From an uncultured Clostridia bacterium (GTDB lineage Bacteria > Bacillota > Clostridia > UBA1381 > UBA9506), in NCBI GenBank assembly GCA_934438075.1, contig CAKSBF010000008.1:1-64000 (forward strand): a stretch of 64,000 nucleotides of DNA, in the 5' to 3' direction. The notes beneath the pieces were generated by a model. The model saw only the letters and a program-made list of their open reading frames with translations. It did not search any database and was not told the origin of the DNA. A program made the position numbers and the translations under genes. Positions 54,457 to 63,679 of this stretch are shown here, one piece after another. How positions within the stretch are numbered: position 1 is the first letter of the stretch; every line of letters starts with the position of its first letter.

Positions 54457-56082
54457 ATGAAAAAAACAGTTGTGGCTTTACTAATTGCTGTATTATCGTT
54501 AAGCAGCATGCTTGCAGGCTGCGGAGACAAGTCGGCAGATAAAAAGACGGAAGATGAAAAGATGACGATTAGCGTTGCAATCACCAGAGGAGACGAAAGC
54601 TGGGAAAAGGATGATTATTACAAATACATAACCGACAAAGTCGGGGTTAACATTAAGTTCCAGTCGCTTTCGGCAGATGCGGCTTCTGAAAAGGCAAGAA
54701 TTTTAATTGCGTCAGGCAATATGGCAGATATTACATACTGTGATTTCAACTTTGACGAGTATATGAAATATGGCCAGCAGGGGGTTGTAAAGGCACTGCC
54801 TGATGGCTGGGAGGAGAAATATCCCAACGTCGGATTTTCAATGGCAATGACCGGCCTGCTTGACCACCTGAAGGAGGCGGGCAACGGCAAAATTTATGGT
54901 TTTGTACGGCCGATGGATAGTTACATCGATTACCTTGACGATTTTAGGGCGGCCTATAAAGAAGGAAAGAACCTGAAAGAGATGATGGCTCAGCCGCAGT
55001 ATAGGTTTATTGATAAATATGGCTTTGCATATCGTAAGGATTGGGCAGAGCAGCTTGGAATCAAAACAGATACTATCATGAAATATGATGATTTTATGGA
55101 TATGGTTCTTAAATTTAAAGAGGCCGATTTAGGCGGTGTAGGCGCTGATAACACAGTGGGAATTGCATGTGACTATACGGAAGCGCCAAACATTTTCATT
55201 ACCGCTTTTAATTCGAGTTATAAGTATTTTCATAAAGATGAAAGCGGAAAATATGTGTGCGGATTATTGGAAGATACAACAACCGAGGGTGTAAAGGCGT
55301 ATGCAGAGGCTTACCGCAAGGGAATTTTATCCCCTGGTTTTTATACGCAAAAGGCACAAAATTTAAATTCCATATTTTGTTCACAGCGTTCGGGCATTTT
55401 GTTCCCGAGGGGAAATGCAAGTGACATGAAGGTATTGGTTCCGGAATTTGAAAAGGCAAATCCGGGACTGGAAGCAGAAAAATGCATTGACATTTGTTGG
55501 TTGCTGTCACCGGACGGCACGGTTCACGGAAGAGAAAGCGGAAATTATTGGGGCGGATATTATTTAAATCCAAAAATGTCTGATGAAAAATTAAATAAAA
55601 TTTTAGAGCTTGCTGATTATGTCTCCAGCGTAGAGGGCGGACCGCAGGTTAAGCTTGGTGTACCCGACAAAGATTTTAAAATTGAAAACGGCGAATATAT
55701 CGTAACCAGAGAAAAAAATGAGAACGGTGTTCGCACGGAGGTATCAAAACTGTATCCTTCGTATGAGTTTTTCGCATATTTCCTAAGTCCTCAGTATAAG
55801 GTTGTTGACGAGAGCAACCCGTTTGCGTTAGACATTCAGACAAAACTGTTAGCTGCGAAGAGAAGCCAACCTTTGTCTCTGCTTGACTGGGATGTTGCGT
55901 GTGACTGCTACGGGGCGGAAGATTATGTCAAATTTAACGCCGCCAATGAGGTTAATTCCATGTTTGCCGAGATAATAGTCGGTGAAGGTGACCCGGTGCA
56001 AGCGTGGGAGAAAAAACGGGAAGAAATAAAAGAGGATGCACAGAAAGTTGCTGAGAACATGAACAAGGCACTGTTAAAGTAG
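54457..56082 (+). CDS. Sugar-binding lipoprotein (second importer)
   Basis: This 541-aa protein has GGAGG ahead of ATG 54457 and a lipobox LAGC with Cys22. It has the same size class and position as the 522-aa lipoprotein at 28380 but is strongly diverged (NMADITYCDFNFDEYMKYGQQG, YRKDWAEQLGIKTD). It delivers an unknown oligosaccharide to the two permeases. No ATPase gene is nearby. Confidence 0.9.
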   Translation: MKKTVVALLIAVLSLSSMLAGCGDKSADKKTEDEKMTISVAITRGDESWEKDDYYKYITDKVGVNIKFQSLSADAASEKARILIASGNMADITYCDFNFDEYMKYGQQGVVKALPDGWEEKYPNVGFSMAMTGLLDHLKEAGNGKIYGFVRPMDSYIDYLDDFRAAYKEGKNLKEMMAQPQYRFIDKYGFAYRKDWAEQLGIKTDTIMKYDDFMDMVLKFKEADLGGVGADNTVGIACDYTEAPNIFITAFNSSYKYFHKDESGKYVCGLLEDTTTEGVKAYAEAYRKGILSPGFYTQKAQNLNSIFCSQRSGILFPRGNASDMKVLVPEFEKANPGLEAEKCIDICWLLSPDGTVHGRESGNYWGGYYLNPKMSDEKLNKILELADYVSSVEGGPQVKLGVPDKDFKIENGEYIVTREKNENGVRTEVSKLYPSYEFFAYFLSPQYKVVDESNPFALDIQTKLLAAKRSQPLSLLDWDVACDCYGAEDYVKFNAANEVNSMFAEIIVGEGDPVQAWEKKREEIKEDAQKVAENMNKALLK

Positions 56083-56139
56083 TCGTTTCATTTTATAATT
56101 ACGCTGCAGATAGGGCAGCGAAAGAAAGGGAAATCAATA

Positions 56140-59100
56140 ATGAAAAAAAGATTTATTGCATCTGTTTTGTTTATGTCGCTGATGCTGTCGGTATTTCCTT
56201 GCGGCGCTGAGGAGACAAAAGCAGTATCTTTCGCTGATGTATCTTTGACAGATAAGGCATATACGGCGATAACATATTTAGTCCAAAAGGAAATTATTAA
56301 CGGTAAGACAAACACAGAATTTTGCCCTGAGGATTTTTTAAAAAGAGAAGAATTTGCCAAAATACTTTTTCAGCTTGAGGCGCTGAGTGAAACGGAAAAC
56401 GCCCCGATTTTTATTGATGTCCCTGCGGGGGTATGGTATGCGCCTTTTGTAGGCAGTGTTGCGGTTTCAGGCGATATGACGGGAATTTCTCAAGACAGGT
56501 TTGGAACAGGGCTGTATCTTAGCCGGCAGGATTTGGCAGTTGTACTGTACAGATACATAAATAAGCTTGGACTTCCGCTGGAAGGGGATAAATTGGTTTT
56601 ATATGCAGACGACGGGGATATTTCCGATTATGCACGGGAGGCGGTGGCAAAGCTTAGCACTTTGGGGATCGTTACAGCCGCTTCGGATAATTGTTTTAAA
56701 CCGTTCGATGCTGTTACGCGTGCGGATGCTGCTGTATGGATTTATGAACTGTTAATGAGCGAAAAGAGAAGTGATGAGAAGCTGGGGCGTTACTCAGCTT
56801 CTCCGACAAGGTGGGACGGCCCCTACGATACTCCTATGGACGACAAGCTTGCTGAAAATATGCCGGAAATTTTTGATGTGTCCAAAAGACCCACAAAGGA
56901 AATTTTAACAGAGGATTTTAATGACTCGGATTATGGAGATTTGGTAAAAGGATGGGGTACAGAAAGCGCTGTCGTATCGACCACGGAAGGGTATGGCGGT
57001 TCCGGATGCATCAAGATTACGGACAGCGGTCAGCTAGCTTTTGACTTTACCAGTGAGATATTTGAACAAGGTATGCAGCTTGTTTTAGAATGTAAGATAA
57101 AGGCCGAAGGCATATCGAAAAAAGATAACCTTGGTAATTATCGCGGCATCATTCAGGTGCGTGACGGCGACAAAAACTGGCTCTGTGAGAGCGGGTATAC
57201 ACACAGAGGCGCATTAAACGTAGATACTGCGCAGTTTGATGACGCGGATGATGGGTGGATTACTGTCAGTTTTATGACAAAAGTTCCCGAAGTTTTAAAC
57301 GCTCTGAGTAAAACGTTGTATACAATCAGGCTGAATTGTTATATGAATGGCCTGTCAGGTACGGTTTATTTCGATGATTTTAAAGTAAGTACCATTATGT
57401 ACGACCCTATGGATACGGTTTTGATGTCGCCAAATTACAAAGGACTGATTTACGGCGAAGGCGGTGTGGGGGATATTGCGCTGCGTGCCCATGTCCATGA
57501 TTATGGCGGCGGATATGATTTAAGTAAATTTAAATTCGTCTCTAAAATTGTTGATGAAAATGACAATATTTATCAGGAGGCGCATACGGAGAATATTGTT
57601 GCCGATATGGATGTGTATTTTTCCTCATCCGGGTTGAAGATGGGCGAAGATTATTATCTGGAGTCTTACATTATAGACAAAGAAACGGAAGAAGTTATTC
57701 AGAAACAAAGCTGGACCTTGCGCAAGCGGGCCGCTGACTATCGCCCGAAGTATTATTTTGACGAAGATCTGCGCCTGATTAAGGACGGAGAACCGGAAAT
57801 ATCAACTGCTATCTTCCATTATAGCTATGCTGATCCTGTTGCGGGCGGTTTTAATATGGAAACGGTTGTCGGTACCGACGTTGATAACTTTTTCAGCAAC
57901 GGCATGCGGCCATGGTATAGTTATGGCACTTCGCCTGATTTTCGGAGGGATATGCAGGCACTGTATGATAACGGGAAACGTTATACTTTGGCAACTGGTC
58001 CGTTTTTCTACAGTCAGATGATTTATGGCGAGATTTCTAAGCACGTAAAGGAGCAGAGTGATATTCGCGGTTATCTAAGCCGTGTGGTTAACCGATTTAA
58101 GGACTTACCGGCTTTGGAGTGTTATTATACGCAGGATGAAAGAAATGCGCTTACATTGGGCGAAGAGCTGAGATGGCAGAACGAAATTATAGCGGATAAT
58201 GATTTGGACCACTATACATACGGTGCTATTTGTGACAGAGTGGAGAGCAATCCGGGTATATGGGCGAAAACGACCGATGTTATTGTCAGTGACCCTTATC
58301 CTGTAACGGGACTTGCAGACCAGAATTTATATGAAGTAACAAAATTTGTAAAATATCTTCGTGAAACAAATCCGAACCGGCCTGTTGGTGTAATTTTGCA
58401 GGGATTTTGGTTCCGCGACAGAAGCAATAAACTTGGTAATGACATGCGCGGACCAACACAAACAGAGTTCAGAAACATGGCTTTTCAGGCTCTTTGTGAG
58501 GGAGCTTCTGTGGTCAACACGTATGCGTATGGCACAGAGGGCAGTGTTACTGCCGCCAGCCCGGGTACCACATATCAGGAGGAGTGGGCAGGCAGACTGG
58601 AAGTATTTTCAGAAATAGAGCGTTTTGAACCGATTATTGTCTCTAATTTACCCGCGCCTTACTACAAGGCATTAGGCGGCGGTACGTGGCTTAACAGCAT
58701 GTCCAGAAGGTATGACGGCAAATCCTATTTATTTACGGTAAATAATCAGGATACGGAAAAGTCGGCACGTTTTTATCTGGACGGCGTTAATGAAATTACC
58801 GGAATGTACAGCGGAAAAACATATAAGTCTGATAAAAGCGGCTGGTTTAAAATTGATTTTGATGCTTTAGAGGTTGAGGTTTTTGAATACGAACAGCCTG
58901 ACTACAAATCGTCACATTGCGAGCTTGAGCGTTTCGGACTGATAGCAGATAAGGAAGGAATTATTATAAAAAATTCGGAAGATGAAACGCCCATTATGAT
59001 AATTCCTGACGGCACTACGGAAGTCAGTTTCGGCGCAGTATTCAGTAAGTATGCCGAGTTGTATATTAATGGCGAGAAGAAAGATGCCACGGGGACAATT

Positions 59101-59193
59101 AACCTCGGCGGTTTATCGGAATTAAAAGTAAAGGTTGTGTCAGAAGACGGGCGTTTCAGCACGGAAAAGACGTTTCTTTTGACCCGCGGATAA
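56140..59193 (+). CDS. SLH-anchored TIM-barrel glycosidase-like protein
   Basis: This 1017-aa protein has a signal peptide (MKKRFIASVLFMSLMLSVFPCGA) and three SLH units (about residues 28-205; LKREEFAKILFQLE, GDMTGISQD, VTRADAAVWIYELL). A CBM-like jelly roll follows (about 250-425), then linker strands and a barrel (about 540-860) paralogous to 47466-49829. The acid/base segment here reads ECYYTQDERNALTLGEE, with Glu667 kept but the Pro of the DEP motif changed to Arg. DVIVSDPYPVTG and VGVILQGFWF are conserved. The C-terminus ends VVSEDGRFSTEKTFLLT. It is the surface-bound counterpart of the exported, anchor-free enzyme of the opposite strand. Confidence 0.78.
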   Translation: MKKRFIASVLFMSLMLSVFPCGAEETKAVSFADVSLTDKAYTAITYLVQKEIINGKTNTEFCPEDFLKREEFAKILFQLEALSETENAPIFIDVPAGVWYAPFVGSVAVSGDMTGISQDRFGTGLYLSRQDLAVVLYRYINKLGLPLEGDKLVLYADDGDISDYAREAVAKLSTLGIVTAASDNCFKPFDAVTRADAAVWIYELLMSEKRSDEKLGRYSASPTRWDGPYDTPMDDKLAENMPEIFDVSKRPTKEILTEDFNDSDYGDLVKGWGTESAVVSTTEGYGGSGCIKITDSGQLAFDFTSEIFEQGMQLVLECKIKAEGISKKDNLGNYRGIIQVRDGDKNWLCESGYTHRGALNVDTAQFDDADDGWITVSFMTKVPEVLNALSKTLYTIRLNCYMNGLSGTVYFDDFKVSTIMYDPMDTVLMSPNYKGLIYGEGGVGDIALRAHVHDYGGGYDLSKFKFVSKIVDENDNIYQEAHTENIVADMDVYFSSSGLKMGEDYYLESYIIDKETEEVIQKQSWTLRKRAADYRPKYYFDEDLRLIKDGEPEISTAIFHYSYADPVAGGFNMETVVGTDVDNFFSNGMRPWYSYGTSPDFRRDMQALYDNGKRYTLATGPFFYSQMIYGEISKHVKEQSDIRGYLSRVVNRFKDLPALECYYTQDERNALTLGEELRWQNEIIADNDLDHYTYGAICDRVESNPGIWAKTTDVIVSDPYPVTGLADQNLYEVTKFVKYLRETNPNRPVGVILQGFWFRDRSNKLGNDMRGPTQTEFRNMAFQALCEGASVVNTYAYGTEGSVTAASPGTTYQEEWAGRLEVFSEIERFEPIIVSNLPAPYYKALGGGTWLNSMSRRYDGKSYLFTVNNQDTEKSARFYLDGVNEITGMYSGKTYKSDKSGWFKIDFDALEVEVFEYEQPDYKSSHCELERFGLIADKEGIIIKNSEDETPIMIIPDGTTEVSFGAVFSKYAELYINGEKKDATGTINLGGLSELKVKVVSEDGRFSTEKTFLLTRG

Positions 59194-59217
59194 GAAATGT
59201 GGAAGAGGAGGTAAGAT

Positions 59218-60957
59218 ATGAAAAGATTGTGCATGCTTTTGCTTACAATTTCTTTTCTTTGCAGCGGCTTGTGTGTTTCTGCACAGGGAGTGACATCGGT
59301 AGGCGGTGACGTGACAATTGATTGCACGTTTGACGGACTGAAACAGGGGGCTCCCGTATTAATCGTAATTTTGCCTGAAATTAAAGATTCGCAGGGCGAA
59401 GATGTAACTCTGCAAAATTTGCCGGCGCAGACTGTAACGGCAGATATGCTTGCAGAGTTGAAGCAAAAGACCGAATATTTTGAGGTAGTTACAGCAGATG
59501 AAAACGGAAAAGTTGTGCTTAGCTGTAAGATGAAGCCGCAGCTTGTTACGGGCGATGTGCATGTTTATGCTAAATATATGGGCGAACCGGACTGGGTTAA
59601 GCTCGGGGAGTTTGAGCATGTCAGCCAGAATGATATTGATTATATTGTAGCCTTGTTTAACAATGATATTTCGGGATATAAGGCGGCGATTGACGGGGAT
59701 TTGTCTGCGGGAAATATTTTAAAAAAATCTTCTGCTGATACAGCATATTATGAAACTTTGAAAGTGACCGCAGAGACATCTAAAGATTATACAGATGATT
59801 TTTGTGAGGTTTTATTCTCCAAAAGACCGGAGAACGGATTTGACCTGAACAGTTTAGTAAACTGTTTTAATGAAACTGCGGCATGGATTAAGCTGAGAGA
59901 ACAAGACGATACCCTACAGATCATCAATGACTATAACGCAAAATATTGGAATTTGCCTGTTTCGGAGGAGAACTTTGCCGGCCTTTCAACTGCGGAAAAA
60001 GCTAAGATTTTAACAGCGGTTAAAAAAGGGAAATACAGCACGGCGGCATTGCTTGAAAAAGGGTTTGAAACAGAACTTGTGCTGGCTCTTTTCAGGGAAG
60101 CAACGGAACGCGAGAAACTGAGCAACCTAACAGAAAATGGAAATTTTTCAGCATATTTTGTCGACGTTCAAACCATGCTTTCTGAAGCGAAAATTGATGA
60201 ATATAAGAAACTTAACGTTTACAATTATGTGCTGGAGCGTAACAAGAACTGTACAACTTTTGAGGAGGTTAGGCGGTTGTTTGAGGATGGCATTAAGTCA
60301 TTAAAGAAAACGCCGTCTTCCTCCGGCGGCGGTTCTTCCGGCGGCAGACAGGTGAGTAACACAACCGGAGTGGGCAGAGTGACGCCGGATAATACAACTG
60401 TGTCTGATACCGAAAAAACGCTTCCCTTTGTTGATGTGTCTGCTGACAGTTGGGCTTACGGTTATGTTCAGCGTTTATATCAAAACAAAATCATTAACGG
60501 TGTCAGCGATACGGAGTTTGCTCCCGAACGCTTTATTAAACGAAAGGAATTTGTAAAGATTATGATAGGCGTTTTGAATATGGAGCCTTCGCTTTCCGAT
60601 TCGGTTTTTGATGATTTGCAAACGGGGTGTTATTGGGAGCCGTATATCATGGCGGCATATGAAAATGGTCTGATTAACGGAATTTCGGAAAAAACTTTCG
60701 GTATGTCTTTCAATATCAGCCGGCAAGACGCGGCAGTTATCATAAGCAGGTTGCTGAAAAATACAGAAGGCGCGGAGATTGTTTTTAATGACGGGTCAGA
60801 CATTGCAGATTATGCCAGGAATGCAGTAGGGATTGCGGTAGCGTCCGGGGTTTTCTCAGGTGATGACAGCGGAAACTTTAATCCGAAACAGAGTTTATCA
60901 AGAAGCGAAGCATGTGCCATACTTTGCAGATTGGCTGATAGGCTGAAGGGGGTATGA
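59218..60957 (+). CDS. Exported protein with three C-terminal SLH domains
   Basis: This 579-aa protein has a signal peptide (MKRLCMLLLTISFLCSGLCVSA). The front (about 25-140) is a small beta unit (GGDVTIDCTFDGLKQGAPVL). The middle (about 145-365) is helical and of no recognised family. A Ser/Gly linker (SSSGGGSSGG) precedes three SLH domains (about 400-578; FIKRKEFVKIMIGV, ISRQDAAVIISRLL, LSRSEACAILCRLA). No catalytic motif. It overlaps the next gene by 4 bases (ATGA). Possible roles are binding or structural display. Confidence 0.82.
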   Translation: MKRLCMLLLTISFLCSGLCVSAQGVTSVGGDVTIDCTFDGLKQGAPVLIVILPEIKDSQGEDVTLQNLPAQTVTADMLAELKQKTEYFEVVTADENGKVVLSCKMKPQLVTGDVHVYAKYMGEPDWVKLGEFEHVSQNDIDYIVALFNNDISGYKAAIDGDLSAGNILKKSSADTAYYETLKVTAETSKDYTDDFCEVLFSKRPENGFDLNSLVNCFNETAAWIKLREQDDTLQIINDYNAKYWNLPVSEENFAGLSTAEKAKILTAVKKGKYSTAALLEKGFETELVLALFREATEREKLSNLTENGNFSAYFVDVQTMLSEAKIDEYKKLNVYNYVLERNKNCTTFEEVRRLFEDGIKSLKKTPSSSGGGSSGGRQVSNTTGVGRVTPDNTTVSDTEKTLPFVDVSADSWAYGYVQRLYQNKIINGVSDTEFAPERFIKRKEFVKIMIGVLNMEPSLSDSVFDDLQTGCYWEPYIMAAYENGLINGISEKTFGMSFNISRQDAAVIISRLLKNTEGAEIVFNDGSDIADYARNAVGIAVASGVFSGDDSGNFNPKQSLSRSEACAILCRLADRLKGV

Positions 60958-63665
60958 AGATGAAAAAGAGTATTATTTTTCTTGTGACTGTTATATCGGT
61001 GCTCTTGGTATATGCAACAATACCTGCCTTCGCAATGGATGAAAATGTAAGTTTGCTGGAGGACTTAGGCATTTTAAATGAACCGCCTGTATCAAGAGTT
61101 ATTGTTAAAGGATTTACGAGAAGTGATTTTGCAAAAGCTGTTGCCGTCATGGACGGTTCTGTACCTATGATTATAAGCGATGATGCAAAGACGTATGCTG
61201 ATGATATTGCAAAAGATCCTAATTTTAATTCTATTGTTAAGGTAATATCGCTGGGCTATATGTCGGTTGAGGAGGGAAAATTCAGACCGAATGGCAGCAT
61301 AACACAAAGTGAGGCAGCCGCAGCGCTGGTTAAGGCGCTGGGGTATGACAGTGTTGCTAAAGAAAATGGCGGAAAAGATTCAGATTATATTTTGTTGGCA
61401 TCTCGTCTTGGCATTTTTAAGGGGGTAAAGATTAAAGATGCCAACAAGCTTACCTATGAGGAAGCAGGAAGAATGATTTACAACACAATGGGTCTGCCGC
61501 ATTATGCCGGTGATTTGTTTGTAAAGCCGTTGGATAGATGTTTTTTTGATAACTGGAGTCTGACAAAGTATAGCGGAAAAATTCTTGCAAACGCGACATT
61601 AGGTATTGGGGTTGATAGGGCTCGTTCGGGTCATGTGAACATAGATGGTGAAATCATTAAAACAGATATCCTTATTGAAGATAGTTATGTCGGCCGTGAT
61701 GTCACCTATTATACGCGCGGTACGGATGATGAAAAAACGGTGGTAAGTATAACCGGTGCAGAAAAAACCGATGTTGAAACTGTATATTCTGCAGATATTG
61801 TCAAGGTTGAGTATAACGGGTCAGTGTATAGGATGGTGTATAACGACAGTGAAGAATTGGAGATTGCCAAAACAGCTTTTATGCTGGTAAACGGCAAGAC
61901 GGTCAGCCCGAGCACAGAGCTTTTTAATGCATTTAAAAGCGGCACGGTGACTTTTTTGGATACGAACCGCGATGGTATTTATGATGTAGGACACATGTCG
62001 CTTTTGCAGCAAGGCATCATAGAGGGAATATCGGAAGATGCAAGCAAGATGGTAGTGAGAATAAAGGACACCCTTAATACAATTAATTTGAAGGATATGG
62101 ATGTTATTGAAGTTTATAAGGGTAAAAAGACCGCCGCTCTAAACGATTTGGATGCCGGCATGGTTGTGGGCGTCTGTGTTGATAACTTTACTGTAGATAA
62201 AAACGGTTTGCAATTTCATTATGCAAACAGCAAAATGCTGAAACTTTTTGCGTCTTCGAGAGTTGAAAATGGCTTTGTAGAAACGGTGGATAAAGACGAA
62301 ACTGTTTGTGTTGACGAGGTAGAGTTTCCGCTTGGGGCAGCTTATAAAGATTTTGTAAAAGCAAGATATATTTCAGATATAAAAGCTGGCACGAAAGTTT
62401 ATCTGTACCTCGACTGCTTTGGAGAAGTTGTTTCTTGGGAGACGGATTCTAATGGAGATGTGTATTCATATGGATATATAATCAAAGCATCAGTCGAAAA
62501 GAATGGTCTTGACCGAGAGCTTGCCTTTAAAGTTTTAAATCAAAATGGAGACATCGTCACTTATCAGACAAAAAAGGCAAGCTTTATACTGGATGGAGTA
62601 AAAACTGATGTAAAACAAGACAGTACGGTTTATGCTGTCGGTTCGGGCAGTGTCGATTTGAGCAAGCGGCAGTTGATACGTTATCGTGCGGAAGAAAATG
62701 TTATGCGTGAAATAGACACAAAGCTTATTCGCCCCGGTGTTGAGAGCAAAGAGGGTTCGCTTAACGCAAGCTTGCCGTTTGATTTTTACTCGGAGGGTCA
62801 GCAGGCCTCGAAGATACAAAGGCAGAGCGTTGGTAAAAAGTTTATTATCCCTGATAATTGCATTGTTTTTGTAGATGAGGGTCTTGCGACGGGGAGTGTT
62901 TCTGATAAAGATTTTTCCGTGCAGGGAGCAAGTGTTATTTCTTCATCGGGTGAATATTATGTTGAGGGTTTTGATGCAACCGAAAAGAATGAACTTCCTG
63001 TAGTTGTTTATTACAGCCAATATGGTATGACTGAGAGTGCGGCCGTACGGCAGTCACTTGCGCACCACGTGATAAACTGCTTTATCATTGATAAGGTTAC
63101 AAAAAGCATGAAGAATGAAGAGATGGGTTGGATGCTCACTCTGTACGGACCGCAGGGACGGGTAGAACGCTTTGTTCCCGAGAATACGGTGGCGCTGTAT
63201 CAGTCACAGTCCCCGTCCGACTGGGGAGAAAAGGTCAAGCTTTATCGGGTAGATATTTCTCAATTTGATGCAACGCTGAAAAGCGGGGATATTATTCGCT
63301 TTACAACAACAACCAGCGGAGACATCAACTATATTGAAAAATTGTTTGACTTTGAAAAGCACAAGGATAGTTTGCTTGCGGTGCCGGAGGGCGGCGGTAC
63401 AAAATATGGTTTTGCGCGAGTGGAGAAAACCTACGGAGACGTTATTAAGTACAATTATAAGGATATTGGAGACAAAGAAAGCTATGTTTTGAAAAAACGG
63501 ACAGAATATGCGGTTGTCCCTGTTTATAACGTATCAACGGGAAAAGTTGCGGCGTATCAATACAAAGACTTGCCTTCGGAGGCGCGCGGCGATGATGTCA
63601 AGGTGTTTTTAAGATATTATGACGACACCTACATTTTTGATTACATATTCTATCTTTATGAATAA
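60954..63665 (+). CDS. Exported SLH-domain protein (paralogue of the one at 33.2 kb)
   Basis: This 903-aa protein starts at ATG 60954 (or 60960), coupled to the previous stop. It has a signal peptide (KSIIFLVTVISVLLVYATIPAFA) and SLH-like units (about 35-185; FTRSDFAKAVAVMD, MSVEEGKFRPNGSITQSEA, LGIFKGVKI). A long beta-rich body of unknown family shares order and strands with the 926-aa protein at 33204 (VTYYTRGTDDEKT, SYGYIIKA). Its recurrence in both importer cassettes suggests a common structural or display part. Confidence 0.82.
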   Translation: MKMKKSIIFLVTVISVLLVYATIPAFAMDENVSLLEDLGILNEPPVSRVIVKGFTRSDFAKAVAVMDGSVPMIISDDAKTYADDIAKDPNFNSIVKVISLGYMSVEEGKFRPNGSITQSEAAAALVKALGYDSVAKENGGKDSDYILLASRLGIFKGVKIKDANKLTYEEAGRMIYNTMGLPHYAGDLFVKPLDRCFFDNWSLTKYSGKILANATLGIGVDRARSGHVNIDGEIIKTDILIEDSYVGRDVTYYTRGTDDEKTVVSITGAEKTDVETVYSADIVKVEYNGSVYRMVYNDSEELEIAKTAFMLVNGKTVSPSTELFNAFKSGTVTFLDTNRDGIYDVGHMSLLQQGIIEGISEDASKMVVRIKDTLNTINLKDMDVIEVYKGKKTAALNDLDAGMVVGVCVDNFTVDKNGLQFHYANSKMLKLFASSRVENGFVETVDKDETVCVDEVEFPLGAAYKDFVKARYISDIKAGTKVYLYLDCFGEVVSWETDSNGDVYSYGYIIKASVEKNGLDRELAFKVLNQNGDIVTYQTKKASFILDGVKTDVKQDSTVYAVGSGSVDLSKRQLIRYRAEENVMREIDTKLIRPGVESKEGSLNASLPFDFYSEGQQASKIQRQSVGKKFIIPDNCIVFVDEGLATGSVSDKDFSVQGASVISSSGEYYVEGFDATEKNELPVVVYYSQYGMTESAAVRQSLAHHVINCFIIDKVTKSMKNEEMGWMLTLYGPQGRVERFVPENTVALYQSQSPSDWGEKVKLYRVDISQFDATLKSGDIIRFTTTTSGDINYIEKLFDFEKHKDSLLAVPEGGGTKYGFARVEKTYGDVIKYNYKDIGDKESYVLKKRTEYAVVPVYNVSTGKVAAYQYKDLPSEARGDDVKVFLRYYDDTYIFDYIFYLYE

Positions 63666-63679
63666 GGGAGGTGAGTGAA

